From: Deltaproteobacteria bacterium
GTDB lineage: Bacteria > Desulfobacterota > Desulfobulbia > Desulfobulbales > BM004
Length of the DNA stretch: 13,533 nucleotides
NCBI GenBank assembly: GCA_020346205.1
Contig: CP070776.1
Location: 610,545-624,077 of the forward strand
Direction: 5' to 3'
A program made the translations under genes and the position numbers. The notes under the pieces are model-generated. The model saw only the letters and a list, made by a program, of their open reading frames with translations, ran no database searches and was not told the origin of the DNA. Each line of letters begins with the position of its first letter. Within the stretch, counting starts at the first letter, position 1. Below, in pieces: positions 7,238-13,533 of the stretch.

Positions 7238-8392
7238 GTGTACAGATTATTATGCTTCCAGATCATTATTGTTAGTCTTCTAATTATAGGAGGTCTCCCT
7301 TCATGTGCCAGATTGGAAGGTGATCCGCCCCGACCAGAAGCATTGTTTGGAAATAGTCCTGCAAATACATCTTACCTTATAGAAAATGACTGGGTTCAGC
7401 TTGCTGGAGGTTTTGCTGAATGGCCTGCTGCTCCTGAATCTGCCTCAAAAGTCAAGGTAGCGCTATTTGGGGAAACTACTTTTGACGATTTAAATAGAGA
7501 CGCCTATGATGACGCTGTTGTTTTCGTGACTTACAATGGCGGTGGCAGCGGTACATTTTATTATATAGCTGCAGCATTTCAGGAAAATGGAGAATACACC
7601 GGAACAAACGGCATTCTCCTCGGTGATCGTATCTTTGAGCCATCTGCAACAGTGCTAAACGGTTTGATCACTGTTGAGTATCTTGATCGCAACCATAATG
7701 AACCCATGGCAGTTGTACCCAGTGTAAAACAAACACGATATTTTATACTGGACAATTCCAGGTTGCGAGAAATTAAACCTGCAGCAAATAATACAATCTA
7801 CCAGGGCTGGCTCACCATTGGCCATGAAGTCCGTACATTTTTACCCTGCGAGACCAAAGATGACCTCTGGCTTATGGGAAATTCTCCTGCCATGGGAACA
7901 ATTAAAACATCCCATACGCAGATGATGGCCGGTTTCCCACCTTACACTCCTGTCTTCACAATTCTTTCCGGCAGAAAAACTGACACTCCTGCCGAAGGCT
8001 TTGGAGCAGATTACAGGGGGGCTTTTTCAGCCTCACAATATGTGCATGCCTGGTCAACTGGGAACTGCAAAAGTGATTTGATCATGCTTTATACTCCCCT
8101 GCCTGGCACAATTATATCATCGCCGCTTACCATCTCGGGACGGGCCCGCGGTACATGGTTTTTTGAAGGGGACTTCCCAATTATTCTTGAGGATGGACAG
8201 GGCAATAATATAGCTGTAAGTTATGCCACAGCAAAAGGGGAATGGATGACAAGTGACTTTGTGGAATTTGAAGGTGTTCTTGAGTTTAATAATTCATATT
8301 CGGGTCAGAGGGGAAACCTGATTTTGAAAAAAGATAATCCTACGGGTAAGGCACAGTTTGACAATGGACTGAAAATACCCGTTAACTTTTAG
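7238..8392 (+). CDS. Lipoprotein with C-terminal Gmad2-like immunoglobulin-fold domain
   Basis: This 384-residue protein has an N-terminal lipoprotein signal of about 20 hydrophobic residues and a good lipobox L-P-S-C (C23). It is probably anchored in the outer membrane or facing the periplasm. Residues about 70-165 form a module with an acidic DLNRDAYDDA stretch resembling calcium-binding loops and a GGGSGTF segment. Similar modules occur in uncharacterised periplasmic proteins. The C-terminal ~95 residues (SPLTISGRARGTWFFEGDF onward, ending in IPVNF) match the pattern of the Gmad2 bacterial Ig-like domain. The start is taken as GTG at 7238, because it is the only frame-compatible start that keeps the signal peptide intact. 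It lacks a clear Shine-Dalgarno sequence, and its position 15 bp after the previous stop suggests translational coupling. No enzymatic motif is seen; a binding or structural envelope role is likely. Confidence 0.8.
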   Translation: MYRLLCFQIIIVSLLIIGGLPSCARLEGDPPRPEALFGNSPANTSYLIENDWVQLAGGFAEWPAAPESASKVKVALFGETTFDDLNRDAYDDAVVFVTYNGGGSGTFYYIAAAFQENGEYTGTNGILLGDRIFEPSATVLNGLITVEYLDRNHNEPMAVVPSVKQTRYFILDNSRLREIKPAANNTIYQGWLTIGHEVRTFLPCETKDDLWLMGNSPAMGTIKTSHTQMMAGFPPYTPVFTILSGRKTDTPAEGFGADYRGAFSASQYVHAWSTGNCKSDLIMLYTPLPGTIISSPLTISGRARGTWFFEGDFPIILEDGQGNNIAVSYATAKGEWMTSDFVEFEGVLEFNNSYSGQRGNLILKKDNPTGKAQFDNGLKIPVNF

Positions 8393-8405
8393 TAGGGAAA
8401 TAGCC

Positions 8406-8846
8406 ATGAACAGTATTGTTATTGCCTGCAGCAGTTGCGGCACCAAGAACAGGATTCCAGCTGACAAACAGCACCTTGGTCCAAAATGCGGAAGCTGTAA
8501 AACTGCCATCAACCTGGCCGATTCAGCCGTACCTGTTGAACTGGATGATACGAATTTTTCCGGGTTCATCAGCCAGGCCTCAAAACCTGTCATGGTGGAT
8601 TTCTTCTCACCAACCTGCGGACCATGCAGGATGCTGGCTCCTACTATAGATACAATGGCAAAAAAATTCTTTGGCCGCTTGATCATTGCCAAGCTTGATA
8701 CAAGCCAAAATCAAATGGCTGCAGCCCAGTACAAGATCAGAGGTGTCCCCACCCTGCTCTTTTTTAAAGACAACCAGCTTGTTGACCAGGTAACAGGGGC
8801 CCTTCCTGAACAAGATCTAGCCCAACACCTGGAGAAATTTGTATGA
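8406..8846 (+). CDS. trxC: Thioredoxin 2-type protein with N-terminal zinc ribbon
   Basis: This 146-residue protein has the size and layout of thioredoxin 2. An N-terminal zinc ribbon has two CxxC pairs (C8/C11 and C28/C31). A thioredoxin fold follows with active site C71-G-P-C74 and the cis-proline loop at P115 in a GVPTLLFF motif. It reduces disulfides in cytoplasmic proteins and draws electrons from thioredoxin reductase. The residue before the active-site Cys is Thr, and the usual Trp in this stretch is missing, so redox properties may differ from E. coli thioredoxin. The start ATG has AGGG at 8394-8397, 8 nt upstream. The gene follows the lipoprotein by 13 bp and overlaps the hydrolase after it by 4 bp, so all are probably on one transcript. 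Assignment to the TrxC type is confident. Confidence 0.92.
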   Translation: MNSIVIACSSCGTKNRIPADKQHLGPKCGSCKTAINLADSAVPVELDDTNFSGFISQASKPVMVDFFSPTCGPCRMLAPTIDTMAKKFFGRLIIAKLDTSQNQMAAAQYKIRGVPTLLFFKDNQLVDQVTGALPEQDLAQHLEKFV

Positions 8847-10300
8847 TAAATTTCCTGTTCAAAACCACTAAAAAAATTATAAAGTCCATCATATTTCTGT
8901 TACTTGGAGGCCTTATAGTACTCCTCACCGTTTTTGTAATCTATCTAGAAAGCAGGCCGGATCTCAGGGTCTGGCATAAGGCAGAACTTGATACAGAATT
9001 TACCGCAGAATCAGGAGTTGCCGAATTCAGCGAATATATAAAGTTGGAAGAAAAACTTTTCCAGCAACTTGAAAAAAATGTCTATGCCCAGATTGAGTCC
9101 GAGGATCGTCATCTCCTGAACCGTTTCAATCATGGCTCCATGTCAGATCCCAACGGCTGGAATCGGGACTGGAACCGCACCTTTGAGCTTTCCCACACTG
9201 CTCCAACGGCCGGGGTTTTGCTCCTGCACGGCATGTCAGACTCTCCCTACAGTCTGCGTAATATTGGGCTCAGTCTGCATGATGCCGGAGCAACGGTCAT
9301 TGGGTTGAGAGTGCCCGGGCACGGTACTGCGCCCAGCGGACTAGTTGAAATGCACTGGCAGGACATGACGGCTGCAGTCAGGCTGGCCATGAATCATTTG
9401 CAGAAGCAAGTTGGCAGCCAGCCTTTATACATCATCGGCTATTCCAACGGCAGTGCCTTGGCTGTATATTACGCATTAGAATCATTAGATAATATAAAGC
9501 TGCCCAAAGCTGCAGGCCTGGTCCTTGTCTCTCCTGCCATAGGAGTTACAAAGCTGGCCGCTCTTGCTGTCTGGCAGGGACGCCTAGGCCACCTGCTCGG
9601 ACTTGACAAGCTTGCCTGGAATTCGATCGGGCTCGAGTACGATCCATTCAAATACAACTCCTTTGCTGTCAATGCAGGGGACCAGGTTTTTCGCCTAACA
9701 AGCGAAATACAGAAACTCATCAAAAAAAACCAACCCAGGCTAAAGCAGCTTCCCCCTATACTTGCCTTTCAGTCTGTGGTTGATACAACCGTATCGACGG
9801 CCGTTCTTATCACAGGGCTGTTCGACAAACTCCCGAAAGGTGGACATGAACTTGTCCTGTTTGATATCAACCGGCTGGGTGAAGCCCCGAAATTCTTTAC
9901 TAATGACCCAAGGCCATACCTAAAGAGCATGCTTGACAACCCAAGTCTTTCCTACACGCTTGCCTTAGTTACCAATGAGAACGAAGACAGCCGCAGTGTT
10001 CATGTGTTGAGAAGAAAAACAGGCGGCACCGAAGTTATAACCATGCCGCTAGAAGTGGCTTGGCCCATGGGCGTGCATTCCATGTCTCATATTGCCCTGC
10101 CCTTTCCAAAAACCGATTCTCTTTATGGTGAATACAGTATGGTTGAAGATTCCGGCCTGCACCTGGGAAAAATTGCCATGCGGGGGGAGCGGGGGGTACT
10201 GAAGATTCCGGCTTCTGCAATGCTGCGGCTGCGCTGGAATCCATTCTATGAATACTATGAAAAGCGAATTTTCGATTTTATCGGATTAGAAAAACCTTAA
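8843..10300 (+). CDS. Membrane-anchored alpha/beta hydrolase (lysophospholipase/carboxylesterase-like)
   Basis: This 485-residue protein has one N-terminal membrane helix (about 13-34) after a short Lys-rich cytoplasmic tip. By the positive-inside rule the catalytic domain is probably periplasmic. The hydrolase core starts near residue 122 with GVLLLHGMSDSPYS (oxyanion loop, HG at 129-130). A VPGHGTAPSG segment follows, then the nucleophile elbow G-Y-S201-N-G. A likely catalytic Asp is D314 (FQSVVDTT), and the likely His is H412 or H416 (VHSMSH). The family includes monoacylglycerol lipases and lysophospholipases, but the substrate cannot be read from sequence. Its ATG overlaps the thioredoxin stop (ATGA), indicating translational coupling. 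It is larger than typical members (~300 residues) because of the N-terminal stalk (35-115) and an extended C-terminus. Confidence 0.88.
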   Translation: MINFLFKTTKKIIKSIIFLLLGGLIVLLTVFVIYLESRPDLRVWHKAELDTEFTAESGVAEFSEYIKLEEKLFQQLEKNVYAQIESEDRHLLNRFNHGSMSDPNGWNRDWNRTFELSHTAPTAGVLLLHGMSDSPYSLRNIGLSLHDAGATVIGLRVPGHGTAPSGLVEMHWQDMTAAVRLAMNHLQKQVGSQPLYIIGYSNGSALAVYYALESLDNIKLPKAAGLVLVSPAIGVTKLAALAVWQGRLGHLLGLDKLAWNSIGLEYDPFKYNSFAVNAGDQVFRLTSEIQKLIKKNQPRLKQLPPILAFQSVVDTTVSTAVLITGLFDKLPKGGHELVLFDINRLGEAPKFFTNDPRPYLKSMLDNPSLSYTLALVTNENEDSRSVHVLRRKTGGTEVITMPLEVAWPMGVHSMSHIALPFPKTDSLYGEYSMVEDSGLHLGKIAMRGERGVLKIPASAMLRLRWNPFYEYYEKRIFDFIGLEKP

Positions 10301-10327
10301 ACAATCCGGCTTCTATCTATCAGATAT

Positions 10328-10930
10328 TTACTTTAGACCGAGTTCCTTAAGCTTTTTCATAAATCCCTCACGGCCTTCAAAATGATGGGTCTGCAGGCCC
10401 TTGGCAGTGGCTCGGTCAATATGTCCTATATTATCATCCACAAAGAGTGCTTCGCCAGCCTTTACATGTAATTCCTGCAAAGTATCATTAAAAATAGAAG
10501 AATCCCGTTTTGTCTTGCCAAGATGGAAGCTGTTTAAAACAGCATCAAAGTATTGGAAGAAATTATACCGGGAATCCAACTGGTCAAGCCAGTCAGATTG
10601 ATCACTTAAAATTGCCGTTGCCAGACCCTGCTGCTTCAGTGATTTTACCGTCTCAAGCATCCAGTCACGAAGGATAAAGCGGGAAAGTATCTCCTGGCGT
10701 AATTCTTCATCCTCCGCAATGATACCGCTGTGCTCTCTTACCTCGTTCCAGTAGTCATGTTCCGAACCACTACCTGTCACATAGCCTGAATTGTAAACCG
10801 CCTCGTTGGCCAGCTGAAAAAAACGTTTCTGATCAAGGCCGAATTTTTTTGCAATAGCATAAAGCCCCTGCTGAAAACCTTCTTCAGCAATCACTCCGCC
10901 GAAATCAAGTATTATAGCCTTAATATTCAT
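10328..10930 (-). CDS. HAD-superfamily hydrolase (subfamily IA, YihX-like)
   Basis: This 200-residue protein is the usual length for small HAD-IA phosphatases. Motif I is D9-F-G-G-V, which keeps the nucleophilic Asp but has Gly at the +2 position where most phosphatases have the general-acid Asp. The same D-x-G arrangement is seen in YihX-type enzymes. Motif II is S109 (ILSDQSD), motif III a Lys in LGKTKRDSS (K139 or K141), and motif IV D165-D166 (LFVDDN). A helical cap lies at about 15-90. It is probably a cytoplasmic phosphatase acting on a sugar phosphate or similar small molecule; the substrate is not predictable. The start ATG at 10930 has GAGAGGG close upstream. The gene converges on the membrane hydrolase with a 27-bp gap and diverges from the secreted hydrolase. 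A promoter with an operator-like inverted repeat lies upstream. Confidence 0.9.
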   Translation of the reverse strand: MNIKAIILDFGGVIAEEGFQQGLYAIAKKFGLDQKRFFQLANEAVYNSGYVTGSGSEHDYWNEVREHSGIIAEDEELRQEILSRFILRDWMLETVKSLKQQGLATAILSDQSDWLDQLDSRYNFFQYFDAVLNSFHLGKTKRDSSIFNDTLQELHVKAGEALFVDDNIGHIDRATAKGLQTHHFEGREGFMKKLKELGLK

Positions 10931-10969
10931 ATGCCCTCTCTGCTTATTTAAAAGACTTAACCTTTCCAG

Positions 10970-10999
10970 TTAACAGAAAAAGATATATATTCCTGTTAA
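10970..10999. repeat. Inverted repeat TTAACAG / CTGTTAA, possible operator
   Basis: Perfect 7-bp arms at 10970-10976 and 10993-10999 are separated by 16 bp. A further TTAAC (10957-10961) pairs with GTTAA (10969-10973) over a 7-bp spacer, so three related half-sites lie on one face of the divergent region. The arms flank the -10 of the predicted HAD-gene promoter, which would suit a repressor site. Short AT-rich arms can arise by chance. Confidence 0.35.
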
Positions 11000-11008
11000 A
11001 ATCCTCAA
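10980..11008 (-). promoter_or_regulatory. Candidate sigma70-type promoter for the HAD hydrolase gene
   Basis: Read on the minus strand, TTGAGG (11003-11008) and TATCTT (10980-10985) are separated by 17 bp, each matching 4 of 6 consensus bases. The -10 is about 50 bp before the HAD-gene ATG. The inverted repeat at 10970-10999 brackets the -10. Confidence 0.4.
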
Positions 11009-11041
11009 CACATATTAATTAATGAGTTCTGCAACCTGATC

Positions 11042-11794
11042 ATGTCCAGAATATTTTCATCATTTACACTTTTCCTATGCCTTCTGACAGCATTTGTATT
11101 TCACAACTCCGCTTATGCCTCAGAGGACAAAGATACTGTTGTTCTGATCCATGGACTTGGCCGCAAGGCAAAGTCCATGGACCGTTTACATTATCGTCTT
11201 GCAGTTGCAGGATATAAAGTTATCAATCTCTCCTATCCCTCGAGAAAGGAAAAAATCGAAACCCTTGTGGATATTCTCGAGAATGAACTACAGGCCTGGC
11301 ACCTGAACAAAAACACCAGGTTGCATTTTGTCACCCACTCCCTGGGAGGTATCCTGGTTCGTGCCTACCTTTCCAGAAACAAACCTGATAACCTGGGCCG
11401 CGTTGTTATGCTGAGCCCGCCGAACAAGGGCAGCGATGTGGTGGATTTTTTTGAGGAGTACTCTCTATTTAAATATTTTTTCGGTCCTGCTGCTGCAGAA
11501 CTGGGTACTGGTTATGACAGTTTTCCAAACCGTTTGGGTCCTGCTGATTTTGAGGTGGGTATAATAACCGGCAATCGTACAATTGACCCGATTTCATCCT
11601 GGATAATAGATGGTGACGATGACGGCAAGGTTTCCATTGAGCAGGCCAAGCTTGAAGGCATGACAGATTTTATGGTTGTGGAAGTATCACACGCATACAT
11701 CATGACCGACCCGCATGTACTGGACCAGGTGATCTATTTTCTACAGAACGGTAGTTTCTCCCGCATTGAAGAGCAGGAACCAGATAAAAAATAA
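11042..11794 (+). CDS. Secreted lipase-like alpha/beta hydrolase
   Basis: This 250-residue protein has a signal peptide (about 1-26) with an A-Y-A cleavage site before S27, so it is probably periplasmic or secreted. The core has VVLIHGLG (HG at 37-38, oxyanion loop) and the nucleophile motif T-H-S100-L-G-G. A likely catalytic Asp is D194 in GDDDGKV, and the His is H217 in VSHAYI. The conserved PPNKGSD stretch (126-132) after the nucleophile is typical of triacylglycerol-lipase/acetyltransferase-like bacterial hydrolases. The natural substrate is unknown. The start ATG at 11042 has no clear Shine-Dalgarno sequence, but no alternative upstream start keeps the signal peptide. The gene is divergent from the HAD gene and is followed by a small hairpin and then a promoter for the next gene, so it may be transcribed alone. 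Confidence 0.88.
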   Translation: MSRIFSSFTLFLCLLTAFVFHNSAYASEDKDTVVLIHGLGRKAKSMDRLHYRLAVAGYKVINLSYPSRKEKIETLVDILENELQAWHLNKNTRLHFVTHSLGGILVRAYLSRNKPDNLGRVVMLSPPNKGSDVVDFFEEYSLFKYFFGPAAAELGTGYDSFPNRLGPADFEVGIITGNRTIDPISSWIIDGDDDGKVSIEQAKLEGMTDFMVVEVSHAYIMTDPHVLDQVIYFLQNGSFSRIEEQEPDKK

Positions 11795-11795
11795 A

Positions 11796-11825
11796 TTGTG
11801 TTAAGAGTCATGGGCTTTGACACAA
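11796..11825 (+). other. Small hairpin after the secreted hydrolase gene
   Basis: TTGTGT (11796-11801) pairs with ACACAA (11820-11825), and AAG (11803-11805) with CTT (11815-11817), leaving a 9-nt loop. The sequence starts 2 nt after the stop codon. It is followed by A-rich rather than T-rich sequence on the plus strand, so it is not a standard intrinsic terminator. It might stabilise the mRNA 3' end. Confidence 0.35.
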
Positions 11826-11844
11826 AAATCACAGAGGGTTTGAG

Positions 11845-11873
11845 TTGACGTTGTAGTTAACCACAGTTATTGT
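11845..11873 (+). promoter_or_regulatory. Candidate sigma70-type promoter for the DUF900-like lipoprotein gene
   Basis: TTGACG (11845-11850, 5 of 6 matches) and TATTGT (11868-11873, 4 of 6) are separated by exactly 17 bp. They end 46 bp before the chosen ATG. This is the best-looking promoter in the window. Confidence 0.5.
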
Positions 11874-11906
11874 TTTTTACAATGACCATGTGAATTATAA
11901 AATTTT

Positions 11907-11911
11907 AAGGA
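11907..11911 (+). promoter_or_regulatory. Ribosome binding site that sets the start of the DUF900-like lipoprotein
   Basis: AAGGA sits 8 nt before the ATG at 11920. An in-frame GTG at 11890 lies upstream of this site, so it lacks a usable Shine-Dalgarno sequence and would only lengthen the signal peptide. The ATG is therefore preferred. Confidence 0.7.
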
Positions 11912-11919
11912 ACTCCGGA

Positions 11920-13272
11920 ATGAATTTCTCATCTATGATCAAAAATCTACCTGGCTTAAAGAAGAGCCTACTTTCTATCGTTGTCGTTCTCATGATATCA
12001 AGCTTAAGTGCTTGTGGCGGGAAAAAGCTAGACCAGATCTTTCTGATGCCGGCCCCGGATGTTTATGACGCCGGTGCCATTGACCCGTTTGCCGATTTCA
12101 ATCCCATTGGAGCCATTCCCTATGAAGGGATGCTCTATGCCACTGACAGGAAACCTGCAGTTGATGAGGACAAGGAGCTTCACTACCTCAATGAAAGGGG
12201 GCATCTTCTGAGGCTGGGTGTTGGCAAAATTGAGCTTGGTGACAATACCATGACCTGGGAGGAGGCCCGGGAGATATCGCTCCTTAAAAACCGCTCGCGT
12301 AAATATCCTATAAAAATTTCCGAGGTTAAAGAGATAGGTATACTGGCCGAAAGCTACTCCAATTTCATCCCCCCAAAGACGTCTGATATTGAACAGCCCG
12401 GAAAAATATTTGCCGAAAAGATCAATGCCAAGCTGGCCAAATCAAAACGAAAGGATATCTATATCTATGTTCACGGCTTCAAGGTGGTCTTTGAAAATCC
12501 CCTGCTGGTGGCTACTGAACTCTGGCATTTCCTAGGCTACGACGGGGTAGCCATAGCCTATTCCTGGCCCGCTACGCCAAAAAACCTGGCCTATTTCGCA
12601 GACCTGGAAACCACAGCCCTGTCGGCCTATAACTTACGAATTCTCATTGAATTTCTGGCTGCCGATACGAATGCCGAAAATATCCATATTATCGGCTACA
12701 GCGCCGGAACCAGGGTGGTGATCAATGCCCTGAACCAGTTGGCCCTTATCTATCAAGACGATGACAAGGAAACCTTCGGGCAGTATTTACGAATAGGTCA
12801 TGTAATCCTGGCCGGCAGTGACTTTGACCGCCAGCTCTTCGGGGCCTATGTGGACGAAGGGCTCCTGCGGGTAGCCAAGAACTTTACCATTTATCTTTCA
12901 GATCTGGACAAGGCCCTCAGCCTATCACGATGGTTGTTCAAACGGGACAGGCTAGGCCAGAAATGGAAAAAGGAAGTCATGTCTGATTTCATTGCCGATT
13001 GGCTCTGGGAAACTGATGAGCTTATTTTCATAGATGTCACCGATGCAGAAGAATCCACCACCGGTAACGGTCATGCCTATTTCAGACAAAGCCCCTGGGT
13101 CAGCAGTGACATCCTCACGACCCTCATGTATGACCTGCAGCCGTCCGAAAGAGGCCTGACCCGGACCAAGGAGTGGCCCATGTGGCAATTCCCTCCGGAT
13201 TACATCCAGACCCTGGCAAAAAGGCTGTCAAAACTGAATCCTGATCTGGCACCCTTGGTTGAGGGAAAATAG
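11920..13272 (+). CDS. DUF900-type alpha/beta-hydrolase lipoprotein
   Basis: This 450-residue protein, counted from the ATG at 11920, has a lipoprotein signal with Lys residues at 14-15, a hydrophobic core at 17-27 and lipobox L-S-A-C (C32). It should be anchored in the envelope. The hydrolase domain follows the DUF900 pattern: YVHGF (H185) oxyanion loop, DGVAIAYSWP (SWP at 215-217), a YFADLETTALSA helix, then the nucleophile elbow G-Y-S261-A-G-T-R. A likely acid is D301 (AGSDFD), and the likely His is H385 in GNGHAYF. Proteins of this family are widespread in Proteobacteria, but their substrates are not established. A lipid or peptidoglycan-linked ester is possible, but that is inference. 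The gene has its own good promoter. The next gene starts 33 bp after its stop and has a strong ribosome site, so the two could share a transcript. Confidence 0.88.
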   Translation: MNFSSMIKNLPGLKKSLLSIVVVLMISSLSACGGKKLDQIFLMPAPDVYDAGAIDPFADFNPIGAIPYEGMLYATDRKPAVDEDKELHYLNERGHLLRLGVGKIELGDNTMTWEEAREISLLKNRSRKYPIKISEVKEIGILAESYSNFIPPKTSDIEQPGKIFAEKINAKLAKSKRKDIYIYVHGFKVVFENPLLVATELWHFLGYDGVAIAYSWPATPKNLAYFADLETTALSAYNLRILIEFLAADTNAENIHIIGYSAGTRVVINALNQLALIYQDDDKETFGQYLRIGHVILAGSDFDRQLFGAYVDEGLLRVAKNFTIYLSDLDKALSLSRWLFKRDRLGQKWKKEVMSDFIADWLWETDELIFIDVTDAEESTTGNGHAYFRQSPWVSSDILTTLMYDLQPSERGLTRTKEWPMWQFPPDYIQTLAKRLSKLNPDLAPLVEGK

Positions 13273-13305
13273 ATCTTTTTTATTAATTATTAGTGGAGGT
13301 TTTAT

Positions 13306-13533
13306 ATGGAACTCAGCGGCAAAAGAGTATTCATCCTGGTGGAAACGATCTATAACGACCTGGAATTCTGGTATCCATACTACCGTCTCAAGGAAGCAGG
13401 CGCCGAGGTGGTCGTGGTCGGCCCCATGGGCGGTATGACTTACGAAGGTAAGGCCGGGTTAACGGTCAAGGCTGATCTCGGCATGGCTGATGCAAAAGCT
13501 GGTCAATGCGACGGGCTCATTATTCCGGGCGGC
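13306..13533 (+). CDS. DJ-1/PfpI-family protein (type 1 glutamine amidotransferase-like), 3' partial
   Basis: The first 76 codons of a DJ-1/PfpI-family gene are present, cut by the window edge. The N-terminus has a short beta strand (KRVFILVE). The NDLEFWYPYYRLKEAGAEV block follows, typical of the PfpI branch, with the conserved Glu at E20. Then come a VVVGP strand and a CDGLIIPGG segment that leads to the nucleophile elbow. The catalytic Cys lies beyond the window. Family members are cysteine-dependent hydrolases, glyoxalases or deglycase-like stress proteins; which one applies here cannot be told. The start ATG has GGAGG at 13295-13299 with 6-nt spacing, the strongest ribosome site in the window. 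Confidence 0.88.
   Translation, partial: MELSGKRVFILVETIYNDLEFWYPYYRLKEAGAEVVVVGPMGGMTYEGKAGLTVKADLGMADAKAGQCDGLIIPGG

Noticed and set aside
11796..11830. Intrinsic terminator after the secreted hydrolase
   Set aside because: The hairpin stem is short and AT-rich, and it is followed by A residues, not a T tract.
11890..11919. GTG at 11890 as the start of the DUF900-like lipoprotein
   Set aside because: It lies upstream of the AAGGA site and only 17 nt after the predicted -10. The ATG at 11920 gives a normal lipoprotein signal.

Overview
The window looks like a stretch of a Gram-negative anaerobe or facultative anaerobe, most plausibly a member of the Desulfobacterota (Desulfobulbales-like). 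This is an inference from the gene mix: a hydrogen-sensing [NiFe] hydrogenase, a multi-PAS hybrid kinase, a regulator-like domain fused to a membrane polyferredoxin, and several lipoproteins. No rRNA or other taxonomic marker is present. G+C is near half by eye, somewhat lower around 6450-8390. I see no tRNA, rRNA, insertion sequence, CRISPR array or replication origin.

Left part (1-3589, + strand): the 3' end of a [NiFe] hydrogenase large subunit, followed 29 bp later by a hybrid histidine kinase. The large subunit stops exactly at the metal-binding His, with no cleavable tail, as in H2-sensing (HupV/HoxC-type, group 2) enzymes. With the kinase next door it forms a probable H2-sensing signalling module. 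Convergent with it (3629-6424, - strand) is a 931-residue mosaic protein. In order it has a MshEN-like N-terminal domain, a cyclic-nucleotide-binding domain, a degenerate sigma54-activator-type AAA+ domain and a NapH/NosR-like membrane iron-sulfur module. This is the most unusual gene in the window.

Middle (6692-10300, + strand): a tight four-gene cluster made of two lipoproteins, a zinc-ribbon thioredoxin (thioredoxin 2 type) and a membrane-anchored alpha/beta hydrolase. The last two overlap by 4 bp. A HAD-family phosphatase-like gene (10328-10930, - strand) converges on this cluster.

Right part (11042-13533, + strand): a secreted lipase-like alpha/beta hydrolase, a DUF900-type alpha/beta-hydrolase lipoprotein with its own good promoter, and the 5' end of a DJ-1/PfpI-family gene cut by the window edge. 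Three hydrolases of different subfamilies, each with a different envelope targeting signal, thus lie within about 4.5 kb.

How the parts may work together: the left half is about sensing (H2, and possibly nucleotide and redox signals through the mosaic protein). The right half looks like envelope housekeeping (lipoproteins, thiol redox, ester hydrolysis). No sequence evidence directly links the two halves.
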